Shown here one piece after another: positions 1-7,359 of a stretch of DNA of 29,176 nucleotides (positions within the stretch are counted from its first letter, which is position 1; every line of letters starts with the position of its first letter). Origin of the DNA: Planctomycetaceae bacterium (GTDB taxonomy: Bacteria > Planctomycetota > Planctomycetia > Pirellulales > Thermoguttaceae); contig SUVI01000031.1 in assembly GCA_015062085.1 (NCBI GenBank), positions 1-29,176 on the forward strand, written 5' to 3'. The notes beneath the pieces are model-generated. The model ran no database searches, had not been told where the DNA came from, and worked only from the letters and a program-made list of their open reading frames with translations. A program made the position numbers and the translations under genes.

Positions 1-1267
1 AGATCGGCGTACCGCCTTCACGGATGCACTTGATCCAGTTGACTTTACTTTCCCAGTATGCCAGATCCTGACCTCCGTAACCGAGCGGATTGGAAGAGAA
101 TTCCTTCCCATTGTTCAGCGCGAGATAATCTTCCGGCTTGAAGGCGTCTTTAATTCCTTCTTCGATCAGTTTTCCTTTCACGCGGCCGCGGCTGACGTGG
201 ATCCTGCCTTTGGTTCCTTCGAAGAGGATGCCGTTTCCGTCCTGCGATTGCGAGCAGACGTTCATGACCATGCCGTCGTCGAATTTATGGTAGATATTGA
301 ACTGCGTTGCGGTATTGAACTGATTATCCACAGCCGCGTAACCGTCTTTGTACGGAACCGGATGTTTTGCGTCGGTACCATCGATGGAAACGGGACCGGT
401 GCCGATCGTCTGGCGGTTCAGCGCCCAAAGCGCGATGTCGATATGATGTGCGCCCCAGTCGGTGAATTTGCCGCCGGAGTACTCGTACCACCATCGGAAC
501 TGGAAATGCCCGCGGCTGTGCGCAGGACGCGGAGACGTGCGGTACTCCCAGCCGGCGGCGGGAACGTAAGCGTCCGCGATGTAGTCCACTTTCGGAGCCT
601 GACCGAGCCACATATCCCAGTTCAGCGAGGCGGGGACTTCTGCTTTCGGAATGGCCGGTGACGTGGGACCGCCGCCGATGTCGACCGTCACTTTTTCGAT
701 CTTGCCGAGGTATCCGCCGCGGACGATCAGAGCCGCGAGCTGGAACTGATTCTGGAAGCATCGCTGCATCGTGCCGACCTGGAAGACTTTTCCATATTTT
801 TCGGCAGCCTTGCGGATGATGAGGTCTTCTTCGAGTGTGAGGGTGAGCGGTTTCTCACAGAAAACGTGCTTGCCGGCCTGAAGTGCTTCGACGGCGATCT
901 TGGTGTGCCAGTGGTCCGGCGTCGCGATCATGACGCAGTCGATGTCCTTGCGTTCCAGCACTTTCCGGTAGTCCGTGTACGTGTCCGGGACGATGACTTC
1001 ATCTCCTTTTTTTCGGCCGAAACCGCATTTCAGAACGGAGGCGAGTCCGTAGTCTTCATCCACGTCGCAGACCGCAACGATGTCGACCAGGTCATTGAAG
1101 AACCGCATATCCAGCCGTCCCATGCTTCCGACGCCGATGCATGCCATGCGCAGTCGGTGATTCGGATCCGCCCAGGCCTGGACGGGATCGGAGACAAAGT
1201 AGGGAACGAAACCGGCTCCTGCACCGAGCAGGGCAGACGTTTTCAGAAAGTTTCGGCGATCCAGCAT
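1..1267 (-). CDS. Gfo/Idh/MocA family oxidoreductase, Tat-exported (partial, C-terminus beyond window)
   Basis: I translated the minus strand from the ATG at 1267; the frame stays open to the window edge, so about 422 residues are visible and the stop lies outside. The N-terminus MLDRRNFLKTS carries the twin-arginine signal common to exported members of this family. A Rossmann nucleotide-binding motif GVGSMG lies at residues 45-50, followed by the characteristic EKP at 138-140 (VFCEKPLTL) and a C-terminal-type domain with the motif FTDWGAHHIDIALWAL. The family catalyses NAD(P)-dependent oxidation or reduction of sugars and derivatives; Tat-exported forms with tightly bound cofactor are abundant in planctomycetes. 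The substrate cannot be read from the sequence. An exact-consensus promoter lies about 100 nt upstream, so it is probably transcribed separately from the LRR gene behind it. Confidence 0.93.
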   Translation of the reverse strand, partial: MLDRRNFLKTSALLGAGAGFVPYFVSDPVQAWADPNHRLRMACIGVGSMGRLDMRFFNDLVDIVAVCDVDEDYGLASVLKCGFGRKKGDEVIVPDTYTDYRKVLERKDIDCVMIATPDHWHTKIAVEALQAGKHVFCEKPLTLTLEEDLIIRKAAEKYGKVFQVGTMQRCFQNQFQLAALIVRGGYLGKIEKVTVDIGGGPTSPAIPKAEVPASLNWDMWLGQAPKVDYIADAYVPAAGWEYRTSPRPAHSRGHFQFRWWYEYSGGKFTDWGAHHIDIALWALNRQTIGTGPVSIDGTDAKHPVPYKDGYAAVDNQFNTATQFNIYHKFDDGMVMNVCSQSQDGNGILFEGTKGRIHVSRGRVKGKLIEEGIKDAFKPEDYLALNNGKEFSSNPLGYGGQDLAYWESKVNWIKCIREGGTPI

Positions 1268-1368
1268 AAAATTTCTCCTTGTTTTTTGGGGGATCGATGG
1301 TTGGAAAATGATTGGGACGGCCTCTAAAACCTCATTTTCAGACAAAGGCCGCCGTAACTGTAAATGCC

Positions 1369-1397
1369 ATTATAACATGGGAGAAATACGTTGTCAA
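1369..1397 (-). promoter_or_regulatory. sigma70-type promoter of the oxidoreductase gene
   Basis: On the minus strand TTGACA (1392-1397) is followed after exactly 17 nt by TATAAT (1369-1374), a perfect consensus match. It begins five bases past the stop codon of the LRR gene and about 100 nt before the oxidoreductase ATG. Function is inferred from consensus and position. Confidence 0.85.
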
Positions 1398-1401
1398 GCC
1401 G

Positions 1402-2832
1402 TTACTTTGCCAGAAATTTGACCCCTTCCTCCTTCGCATACCGTTCCGCCTCCGACCCCGCCTTTCCGTAGATCTTGAGGCTCTCACCGTAACTGAACGC
1501 GCCCTCTCCAATGCTCGTCACGCTTTCGGGGATCGGCACTAACCTGAGGCTCTTGCAGTCGCTGAACGCGAACTCTCCAATGCTCGTCACGCTTTCGGGG
1601 ATCGTCACGGACTTGAGGTGGGAGCAATAGGCGAACGCGTAATCTCCAATGCTCGTCACGCTTTCGGGGATAATGTATTGGGTGAAGTTCTTGCCATGCG
1701 GGTACTGGAGGTTCTGGCCATTCGGGAACTGAATGAGCGTTTTGCCGTCGGCGGAGAACAGGATGCCGTCCTCGCTCTTGAAATGCGTATTGCCCGCGGA
1801 GACTTGGATCTCGGTCAGTTTAGTGCACCAGGCAAATGGACCACAGCCAATGCTCGTTACGCTGTCGGGGATCGTTACGGACGTGAGGCTCTTGCAGCCG
1901 TAGAACGCACTTTCTCCAATGCTCGTCACTCTGTCTGGGATCGTTACGGACTTGAGGCTCATGCAGAGGGCAAACGCTTCCACTCCAATGCTCGTCACGC
2001 TGTCTGGAATCGTCACGGACGTGAGGCTGTAGCAGTCGTAGAACGCACTTTCTCCAATGCTCGTCACGCTGTCTGGGATCGTCACGGACGTAAGTCTCTT
2101 GCAGCCGTAGAACGCACTTTCTCCAATGCTCGTCACGCTGTCTGGAATCGTCACGGACGTGAGGCTCTTGCAGCCGTAGAACGCACTTTCTCCAATGCTC
2201 GTCACGCTGTCTGGAATCGTCACGGACGTGAGGCTCTCGCACTCGCTGAACGCGAACTCTCCAATGCTCGTCACACTGTCGGGGAGCGTCACGGACGTGA
2301 GGTTGTAGGCCCAGAACTCTTCCTCTTCCTCTTCCTCTTCCTCTTCAATGCTCGTCACGTTGTCGGAGATCGTCACGGACGCGAGGTTGGAGCACCAGTA
2401 GAACACGCGATCTCCAATGCTCACCACGCTGTCGGGAATCGTTACGGACGTGAGGCTCTTGCAGCCGACGAACGCGCCATCCCCAATGCTCGTTACGCTG
2501 TCGGGGATCGTCACGGACTTGAGGCACCAGCAGCCGGCGAACGCTTCATCTCCAATGCACGTCACGCCGTAGGGGATATTGACGGTGTCGGCGAAGCTGG
2601 TGTATCTGGTGATGGTGACGGCGTCGGCGGTGACTTCGTATTTAAATTTGCCGTCAAGCTGTTTTTTCAGTTCATCATCGATCATTGGACTTGAGGCGGA
2701 TACCGTTTCCTCCTGCTGTTCGGCTATGGTTTCGGTCGTCGCTGCAGCTGCGGGTTTGACTGCTGGGCCGCATCCGCATAAAAGAAGCGTCGGAAGAAGG
2801 AACGCAAGAAGAAAGTCTTTGTGCTTTTTCAT
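1402..2832 (-). CDS. BspA-like leucine-rich-repeat (LRR_5) lipoprotein
   Basis: The protein is 476 residues from the ATG at 2832, chosen because AGGAGG lies seven bases upstream and a signal peptide starts there; a longer frame to 2910 adds a non-signal-like stretch. MKKHKDFLLAFLL is followed by LLLCGC, so Cys21 is a likely lipidation site and the protein is probably anchored at a membrane or the surface. About 13 repeats of roughly 23 residues follow, with the consensus LTSVTIPDSVTSIGESAFYGCKS, typical of the Treponema/BspA-type LRR_5 family, which forms solenoids used in surface binding. A shorter domain (QVSAGNTHFKSEDGILFSAD) interrupts the array, as is usual in this family. One repeat carries ten consecutive glutamates at residues 163-172. 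The ligand is unknown. Confidence 0.92.
   Translation of the reverse strand: MKKHKDFLLAFLLPTLLLCGCGPAVKPAAAATTETIAEQQEETVSASSPMIDDELKKQLDGKFKYEVTADAVTITRYTSFADTVNIPYGVTCIGDEAFAGCWCLKSVTIPDSVTSIGDGAFVGCKSLTSVTIPDSVVSIGDRVFYWCSNLASVTISDNVTSIEEEEEEEEEEFWAYNLTSVTLPDSVTSIGEFAFSECESLTSVTIPDSVTSIGESAFYGCKSLTSVTIPDSVTSIGESAFYGCKRLTSVTIPDSVTSIGESAFYDCYSLTSVTIPDSVTSIGVEAFALCMSLKSVTIPDRVTSIGESAFYGCKSLTSVTIPDSVTSIGCGPFAWCTKLTEIQVSAGNTHFKSEDGILFSADGKTLIQFPNGQNLQYPHGKNFTQYIIPESVTSIGDYAFAYCSHLKSVTIPESVTSIGEFAFSDCKSLRLVPIPESVTSIGEGAFSYGESLKIYGKAGSEAERYAKEEGVKFLAK
2317..2346 (-). repeat. hexanucleotide microsatellite GAAGAG x5 inside the LRR gene
   Basis: Five exact copies of CTCTTC on the plus strand (GAAGAG in the coding sense) encode ten glutamates. 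They replace the usual GESA segment of one LRR unit. The unit length of six keeps the frame whatever the copy number. Confidence 0.95.
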
Positions 2833-3026
2833 AAATCCTCCTCGTGTTTTAATGAAACGTTTTCTAAACAATGTATGCAGCAAACAGCGCTGCCGCGCAG
2901 AGACACGCAATGCGATGATTCAAAATTCAGGAGTCTCCCTAAAATCGCATTTCTCATCACGCTGTAAAAATGTAGTGTTTTGAGAGGCTGCCTGGGTATC
3001 TGTCATTGGGACAGCTGGACAGATCT

Positions 3027-3692
3027 TTATTTAGTGATCCCGCGCAGGATCCTGAATGCGTTTCCGAGGATCTCCGCATGGTCAAACGCGAGCCGTTCCG
3101 GAATGGGGGAGGCCGCCGAGTCTGCGGTGACGGGAAGAAGCCAGGCGGGGGAAGTGAATGTTGGGGAGACTCGGAATTTCTGCGAAATGCAGATCGAACC
3201 GCACGTTAAACGAAGTTCCGGAGTTTCTCCTTCTGGATGAAATTCCGCCTGAAACCATCGTGCGTCGGCTGCGTCATCGCCAGCCTGGACGTTTGAGTTC
3301 GGTGCGGCGTCTGAATGCAGGACTGCCAGAAATGCATTCGAGATGATCCACCCACGCGGATCGCGGTCCGGCCGGCTGAAACAGGCGATCTGGCGGAGTG
3401 AATGAACTTCGAGATTCGTTTCTTCACGAAGTTCCCGCAGCGCACATTCCTCGATCGTCTCCCCATTTTGAAAAAAGCCTCCTGGCAGCGCCCAGCAGTT
3501 TCGGTAGGGAAACTGACCGCGCCGAATGAGGAGGACTTCCGCGCCGGTCCTTCCGTTCCAGCTTTCTCCAATGCGTATTGCCGCGACATCAGCGGTCACG
3601 GACGGCCGAGGGTAGTTCTTTTGGCGGTAGAGCGCGAGAAATTCGCGTTCCTCATCACTTTCCGGAATGTAGGGGGAATATTTTACGTTCAT
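3027..3692 (-). CDS. Nudix hydrolase
   Basis: The protein is 221 residues. The Nudix signature GX5EX7REUXEEXGU is present from Gly72: Glu78, then Arg86-Glu87 and Glu90-Glu91, which supply the metal-binding face. The signature's final glycine is replaced by Asn93. The surrounding sequence (VLLIRRGQFPYRNCWALPGG and LAFDHAEILGNAFRILR near the C-terminus) resembles ADP-ribose pyrophosphatase-like Nudix proteins that hydrolyse nucleoside diphosphates linked to another moiety; the exact substrate is not readable. There is no winged-helix domain of the NrtR type. The gene has its own strong promoter and a leader of about 43 nt, so it is probably a single-gene unit. The start at 3692 fits a purine-rich AGAGA upstream. 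Confidence 0.92.
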   Translation of the reverse strand: MNVKYSPYIPESDEEREFLALYRQKNYPRPSVTADVAAIRIGESWNGRTGAEVLLIRRGQFPYRNCWALPGGFFQNGETIEECALRELREETNLEVHSLRQIACFSRPDRDPRGWIISNAFLAVLHSDAAPNSNVQAGDDAADARWFQAEFHPEGETPELRLTCGSICISQKFRVSPTFTSPAWLLPVTADSAASPIPERLAFDHAEILGNAFRILRGITK

Positions 3693-3741
3693 ATGGATCT
3701 CTCATCTTCTAGATAAAAAGGAACCGATCCTGACTTTCTTC

Positions 3742-3770
3742 ATTTTACTCGAAATCATCCATTCTGTCAA
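3742..3770 (-). promoter_or_regulatory. sigma70-type promoter of the Nudix gene
   Basis: TTGACA (3765-3770) and TAAAAT (3742-3747) on the minus strand are separated by 17 nt. It lies between the YTV gene terminator and the Nudix start codon. Confidence 0.78.
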
Positions 3771-3808
3771 TCAAAATTTGAATTTTTTTGCGGATTCCTT
3801 TAAAATAC

Positions 3809-3840
3809 AGGAAGCGCAAGACCGGAATCCTGCGCTTCCT
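3809..3840 (-). terminator. hairpin terminator downstream of the YTV gene
   Basis: A perfect 10-bp stem AGGAAGCGCA/TGCGCTTCCT with a 12-nt loop lies about 35 nt past the YTV stop codon. On the minus strand it is followed by a short T-rich run (TGTATTTT), so it could act as an intrinsic terminator although the U-tract is interrupted. Confidence 0.65.
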
Positions 3841-3873
3841 TTCAATTTTCAGGTACTGAAATCAACTTGAACC

Positions 3874-6375
3874 TTAGTTCTGAGCGGTTTCAGCGGGGAC
3901 GGCTTCCGGAGGGCATGGAGGACAGACCGGGACCATCACCTTCACCGGGACCTGGACACAGGTGACGCGCGGAACGCAGCGGGAGACCGTGTACGGGACC
4001 TTTTTGGTGACACACTGAACTTCATTTACCGTACGAGTGTACTGGACCGGCTTGCAGACCGTGTACGGAACTTTGCACGTACGCTGTTCGCAGACCATCT
4101 TGCACACTTTGTAGCAGACCTGACGCTGACGCGGTTCGCAGACGAACTTCAGCGTGCGGTAGCAGACCGTCTTGCAGCGGGTCTCGGGGACCATCTTGCA
4201 GACGCGGTACGTCTTCACGCAAGTGCGGGTCTCGGGGACCATCTTGCACACTTTGTACGTGCAGGTACGCGTTTCCGGAACCATCTTGCACACTTTGTAG
4301 GTCTGAAGGCAGGTGCGCACTTCAGGCACCATCTTGCAGACTTTGTATTCGCAAGTGCGGACACGGGTCTGCGGGACCATCTTGCAGACACGATACGTGC
4401 AGACGCGGGTCTCGGGGACCATCTTGCAGACACGGTAGTTGCAGGTGCGGACTTCCGGGACCATCTTGCAGACACGGTAGGTGCAGATGCGGGTCTCGGG
4501 GACCATCTTGCAGACACGGTAATTCTGCATGCAGGTGCGTGTCTGCGGGACCATCTTGCAGACCTGGTAGGTGCAGACGCGGGTTTCCGGAACCATCTTG
4601 CAGACGCGGTAGTTGCAGGTACGGGTTTCCGGAACCATCTTGCAGACGCGGTAGGTGCAGACGCGGGTTTCCGGGACCATCTTGCAGACACGGTAGTTCT
4701 GAACACATGTGCGGACTTCCGGAACCATCTTGCAGACGCGATACTGGCAGGTGCGGACGCGGGTCTCGGGGACCATCTTCGTCACGGTGTACGTGCAGGT
4801 GCGCTGCTGCGGGACCATGCGGGTCACCGGGCAGTTGTATGTGCAGGTCACGACTTCCGGAACCATTTTGCACACATTGTAGTAGCAGGTCTTCGTACGG
4901 CACTCACGCACCCAGCGGGTCACGTTGTACGTGCAGACTTTCTTGCAGGTCTGCGGGACCAGCTTGCAGACCGTGTACGGGACGCAGACTTCTTCGACAG
5001 TCGGGACCAGGCGTGTGCACTGGACCTGACGCTCACAGACCTGCGGGCACCAGACGCGCATTGGACGCATGCACTGGGGATTACACGGATCCGGAACGCA
5101 TTTCGTCGTCCAGTATCCGCCGCAGCTCTTCACCGTACGGCATTCCGTGACCGGTTTGCAGACGACACGGCGGCAAACGCGCGTACGCTGTTCCTGAACG
5201 CGGACCCACTTCGTGTAGCACACTTCCCGCTGACGCTGTTCACAGACCGGGACGCAGACCGAGTACGGGATCTGACGGCAGCGCTGTTCCATCACACGGC
5301 GGTAGACCGTCTTCTGGTACTGCTTCTGCACACATTCCGTGACCGGGACGCAGACCGTGTAGGTACGCTGACGCTGTTCGCACACCGGTTTGCAGACCGT
5401 GTACTGGATCTGGCGCTGGCGGGTCTCCCACACTGGTTTGCAGACCGTGTACTGGATCTGGCGCTGACGCGTTTCCCACACCGGTTTCTGGACCGTGTAG
5501 GTGCGCTGACGGCATTCCCACACCGGCTTGCAGACCGTGTAGGTGCGCTGACGGACTTCCCAGACCGGCTTGCAGACGGTGTACTGACGCTGACGCGTTT
5601 CGTACGTCGGGACGCAGACGGTGTACTGGACCGGACGCTGACGAGTCTCCCAGACCGGTTTCTGAACGGTGTACTGACGCTGGCGGCATTCCCAGACCGG
5701 GACGTTCACCGTGTACTGGCGCTGGCGGACTTCCCACACAGGTTTCTGGACCGTGTAGGTGCGCTGGCGTGTTTCATACGTTGGAACACAGACCGTATAC
5801 GGGATCTGACGGCAGCGGGTCTCCCACACCGGTTTCTGAACAGTATATTGAACCTGACGCTGACGGGTCTCCCAAACGGGTTTCTGGACCGTGTAGGTGC
5901 GCTGGCAGGTTTCCCAGACCGGTTTCTGGACCGTGTACTGGACCTGACGCTGGCGCGTTTCCCAGACGGGGCGCATGACCGTGTACGTCACGTTTTTCGA
6001 GCAGGTTTCCCAGACGGGGCGTCTGACCGTGTAGTTTTCCGTGCGCACACGATTTTCCCAGACGGGTTTCTGGACCGTGTACGTCACGTCCCGATAGCAG
6101 AGTTCGGGAACCATCTTCGTGCATGTGACCGTTTTCGGGACACAGACACGCTCAGTCACGTTGCGATAGCAGGTAAAATCCTGCCGCTCCCAGACGACCT
6201 TCCTGCAATTTTTCATAACTGTGTGGCATTCCATCTTCACGCACTCGTACTGAGGGCATACTTTGACGCATGGGCAGCATCGCACCGCGCCGCAGTACCG
6301 TGCTTCGGCTGGAGATACACACAACATTGCGAGAAGGAGTATCGCAGAGACCGATAATCCTAACACATTTTTCAT
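3874..6375 (-). CDS. YTV-repeat cysteine-rich exported wall protein
   Basis: The protein is 833 residues from the ATG at 6375, selected because GGAGG lies eight bases upstream and a clear signal peptide begins there (MKNVLGLSVSAILLLAML, cleavage near EARYC). Almost all of the mature protein is repeats in two families: an N-terminal half of YTVQKPVWETRQRQ units and a C-terminal half of YRVCKMVPETRTC units, separated by a less regular Cys-rich segment (CGGYWTTKCVPDPCNPQC). It ends with CPPCPPEAVPAETAQN. This is the planctomycete YTV family; from memory, such proteins have been found in wall fractions and proposed as structural surface components. The protein is very rich in Cys, Arg and Lys, suggesting an extracellular disulfide-linked fibre or sheet. 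It has its own predicted promoter and terminator. Confidence 0.93.
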   Translation of the reverse strand: MKNVLGLSVSAILLLAMLCVSPAEARYCGAVRCCPCVKVCPQYECVKMECHTVMKNCRKVVWERQDFTCYRNVTERVCVPKTVTCTKMVPELCYRDVTYTVQKPVWENRVRTENYTVRRPVWETCSKNVTYTVMRPVWETRQRQVQYTVQKPVWETCQRTYTVQKPVWETRQRQVQYTVQKPVWETRCRQIPYTVCVPTYETRQRTYTVQKPVWEVRQRQYTVNVPVWECRQRQYTVQKPVWETRQRPVQYTVCVPTYETRQRQYTVCKPVWEVRQRTYTVCKPVWECRQRTYTVQKPVWETRQRQIQYTVCKPVWETRQRQIQYTVCKPVCEQRQRTYTVCVPVTECVQKQYQKTVYRRVMEQRCRQIPYSVCVPVCEQRQREVCYTKWVRVQEQRTRVCRRVVCKPVTECRTVKSCGGYWTTKCVPDPCNPQCMRPMRVWCPQVCERQVQCTRLVPTVEEVCVPYTVCKLVPQTCKKVCTYNVTRWVRECRTKTCYYNVCKMVPEVVTCTYNCPVTRMVPQQRTCTYTVTKMVPETRVRTCQYRVCKMVPEVRTCVQNYRVCKMVPETRVCTYRVCKMVPETRTCNYRVCKMVPETRVCTYQVCKMVPQTRTCMQNYRVCKMVPETRICTYRVCKMVPEVRTCNYRVCKMVPETRVCTYRVCKMVPQTRVRTCEYKVCKMVPEVRTCLQTYKVCKMVPETRTCTYKVCKMVPETRTCVKTYRVCKMVPETRCKTVCYRTLKFVCEPRQRQVCYKVCKMVCEQRTCKVPYTVCKPVQYTRTVNEVQCVTKKVPYTVSRCVPRVTCVQVPVKVMVPVCPPCPPEAVPAETAQN

Positions 6376-6533
6376 TATTGCATCCTCCATGGACATGAAC
6401 TCGACTCCATACCCCTCCCAGGCGTATGGATCGACCAATACTCAATCAGTTTTTCGGTAAATATGCCAGATCCCCTTGATATTTTCAGGGCAATCTGCAA
6501 TATTTCCACAAAAAAACAAATCTGATTAATTAA

Positions 6534-6562
6534 ATTATACACCGCCAATTGTTAAATTCCAC
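6534..6562 (-). promoter_or_regulatory. possible promoter of the YTV gene
   Basis: On the minus strand TATAAT (6534-6539) lies 17 nt downstream of GTGGAA (6557-6562). The -10 is perfect and the -35 weak. It would give a 5' leader of about 150 nt. The same GTGGAA-17-TATAAT layout recurs before the DUF445 gene. Confidence 0.5.
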
Positions 6563-7004
6563 TAATTTGCCCATCTTTTGGCGGAAATTTGGGAATTTTT
6601 TATTTATTGGGTGCAAATGTAGGGTTTGCGTAAAATAAATAAAATGCACGCCCGCTCCAAAATGGGAAAATCGTGTTTCTGGAATTTATTTTATTATGCG
6701 GTCTGGTCAAATATGCCGAGCTGACGACATCCTTTCCTAAAAAACTTACTAAAAATTGGCGAACGGTACCTTTTGCTCCCGGAATCGCGGTTTCCGGCCA
6801 GAATTTGTCAACAGCGTCCTGCTGAAATTCCGTGAGGTCGGAGAGCACCGGCGAAACGATACGTCGCGCTTTTTTCGTTCATCGGTTTTTTTTATTCACT
6901 GAAAACAGGAGAAATCTTTCATTTTTTTACTTTTTTGCAAGAATATTTGCAAGAATAGAGGGCTTTCCCATGGCGAGCTTCCTTTGGATCGGACCTCTAA
7001 AAAG
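6563..7004. other. AT-rich intergenic stretch without a supported gene
   Basis: Between the YTV promoter and the tRNA-Pro terminator I see no convincing gene. An 82-codon minus-strand frame (6600-6848, GTG start, no Shine-Dalgarno) is the only candidate and I do not trust it. Long A and T runs around 6880-6950 give strong compositional bias. Confidence 0.5.
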
Positions 7005-7006
7005 AA

Positions 7007-7040
7007 AAAAACCTGAAAACTCAAACGAGCGTTCAGGTTT
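7007..7040 (-). terminator. intrinsic terminator of tRNA-Pro
   Basis: On the minus strand AAACCTGAA and TTCAGGTTT form a 9-bp stem directly behind the tRNA, followed by a run of seven T residues. This is a classic intrinsic terminator. Confidence 0.85.
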
Positions 7041-7043
7041 CAG

Positions 7044-7118
7044 TCGGGGCAAGAGGATTCGAACCTCCGACCCTCTGCTCCCAAAGCAGATGCGCTAGCC
7101 AGACTGCGCTATGCCCCG
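7044..7118 (-). tRNA. tRNA-Pro (anticodon TGG)
   Basis: The minus strand folds as a full cloverleaf: acceptor stem CGGGGCA/TGCCCCG, D arm with GCGC stems, anticodon stem TCTGC/GCAGA with loop TTTGGGA (anticodon TGG), and T arm GGAGG-TTCGAAT-CCTCT. The discriminator base is A at 7044. CCA is not encoded. Confidence 0.96.
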
Positions 7119-7142
7119 ATGGTTCACTTTCGATTTTATTTA

Positions 7143-7170
7143 ATCTTACACGAAATTAAAATTTTTTCAA
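7143..7170 (-). promoter_or_regulatory. promoter of tRNA-Pro
   Basis: TTGAAA (7165-7170) and TAAGAT (7143-7148) on the minus strand are 16 nt apart and end about 25 nt before the mature tRNA 5' end. Confidence 0.65.
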
Positions 7171-7251
7171 GAGGGGGGAGGCTTTTTTTTTCATTTTTGT
7201 CGGAATTCGTGCAATCTTCGTATTTTCGGCGAAATTTCAATAGGGCGGGGA

Positions 7252-7279
7252 TTGTGTTTCTTTTAAAAAGGCGTATAAT
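7252..7279 (+). promoter_or_regulatory. promoter of metG
   Basis: TTGTGT (7252-7257) and a perfect TATAAT (7274-7279) are 16 nt apart. Predicted transcription starts near 7286, just before the palindrome at 7290-7307. Confidence 0.65.
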
Positions 7280-7289
7280 GGAAGACAGG

Positions 7290-7307
7290 ATCGAAAACGT
7301 TTTCGAT
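7290..7307. promoter_or_regulatory. perfect 18-bp palindrome, candidate operator at the metG promoter
   Basis: ATCGAAAACGTTTTCGAT is an exact palindrome with a central CG, the layout of LacI/GalR-family operators (compare AAACGTTT in PurR-type boxes). It lies 11 nt past the -10 element, covering the expected start of transcription. It could alternatively form a small hairpin at the mRNA 5' end. No regulator gene is present in the window. Confidence 0.55.
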
Positions 7308-7325
7308 ATTTAGTATGATTCAGTT

Positions 7326-7358
7326 ATTCCAGAGGAACGCATATTCCAGAGGAACGCA
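7326..7358 (+). repeat. 17-bp-period direct duplication of the metG ribosome-binding segment
   Basis: The 16-base segment ATTCCAGAGGAACGCA occurs at 7326-7341 and again at 7343-7358, immediately before the metG ATG at 7360. Each copy carries the purine-rich AGAGGAA, so the transcript has two tandem Shine-Dalgarno-like sites. Confidence 0.9.
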
Positions 7359-7359
7359 C

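Noticed and set aside
1618..2694. 358-codon plus-strand frame
   Set aside because: It is antisense to the LRR gene. The 69-bp period, a multiple of three, keeps the opposite frame open; the product has no domain and no ribosome-binding site.
6600..6848. 82-codon minus-strand frame (MLSDLTEFQQDAVDKFW...)
   Set aside because: The first half looks protein-like, but it starts at GTG without a Shine-Dalgarno sequence, the second half changes composition, and I recognise no family. It might be a decayed gene; a protein search would decide.
6832..7098. Plus-strand frame ending RIRTSDPLLPKQMR
   Set aside because: This ending is the well-known false translation of the strand opposite a tRNA gene; it overlaps tRNA-Pro.
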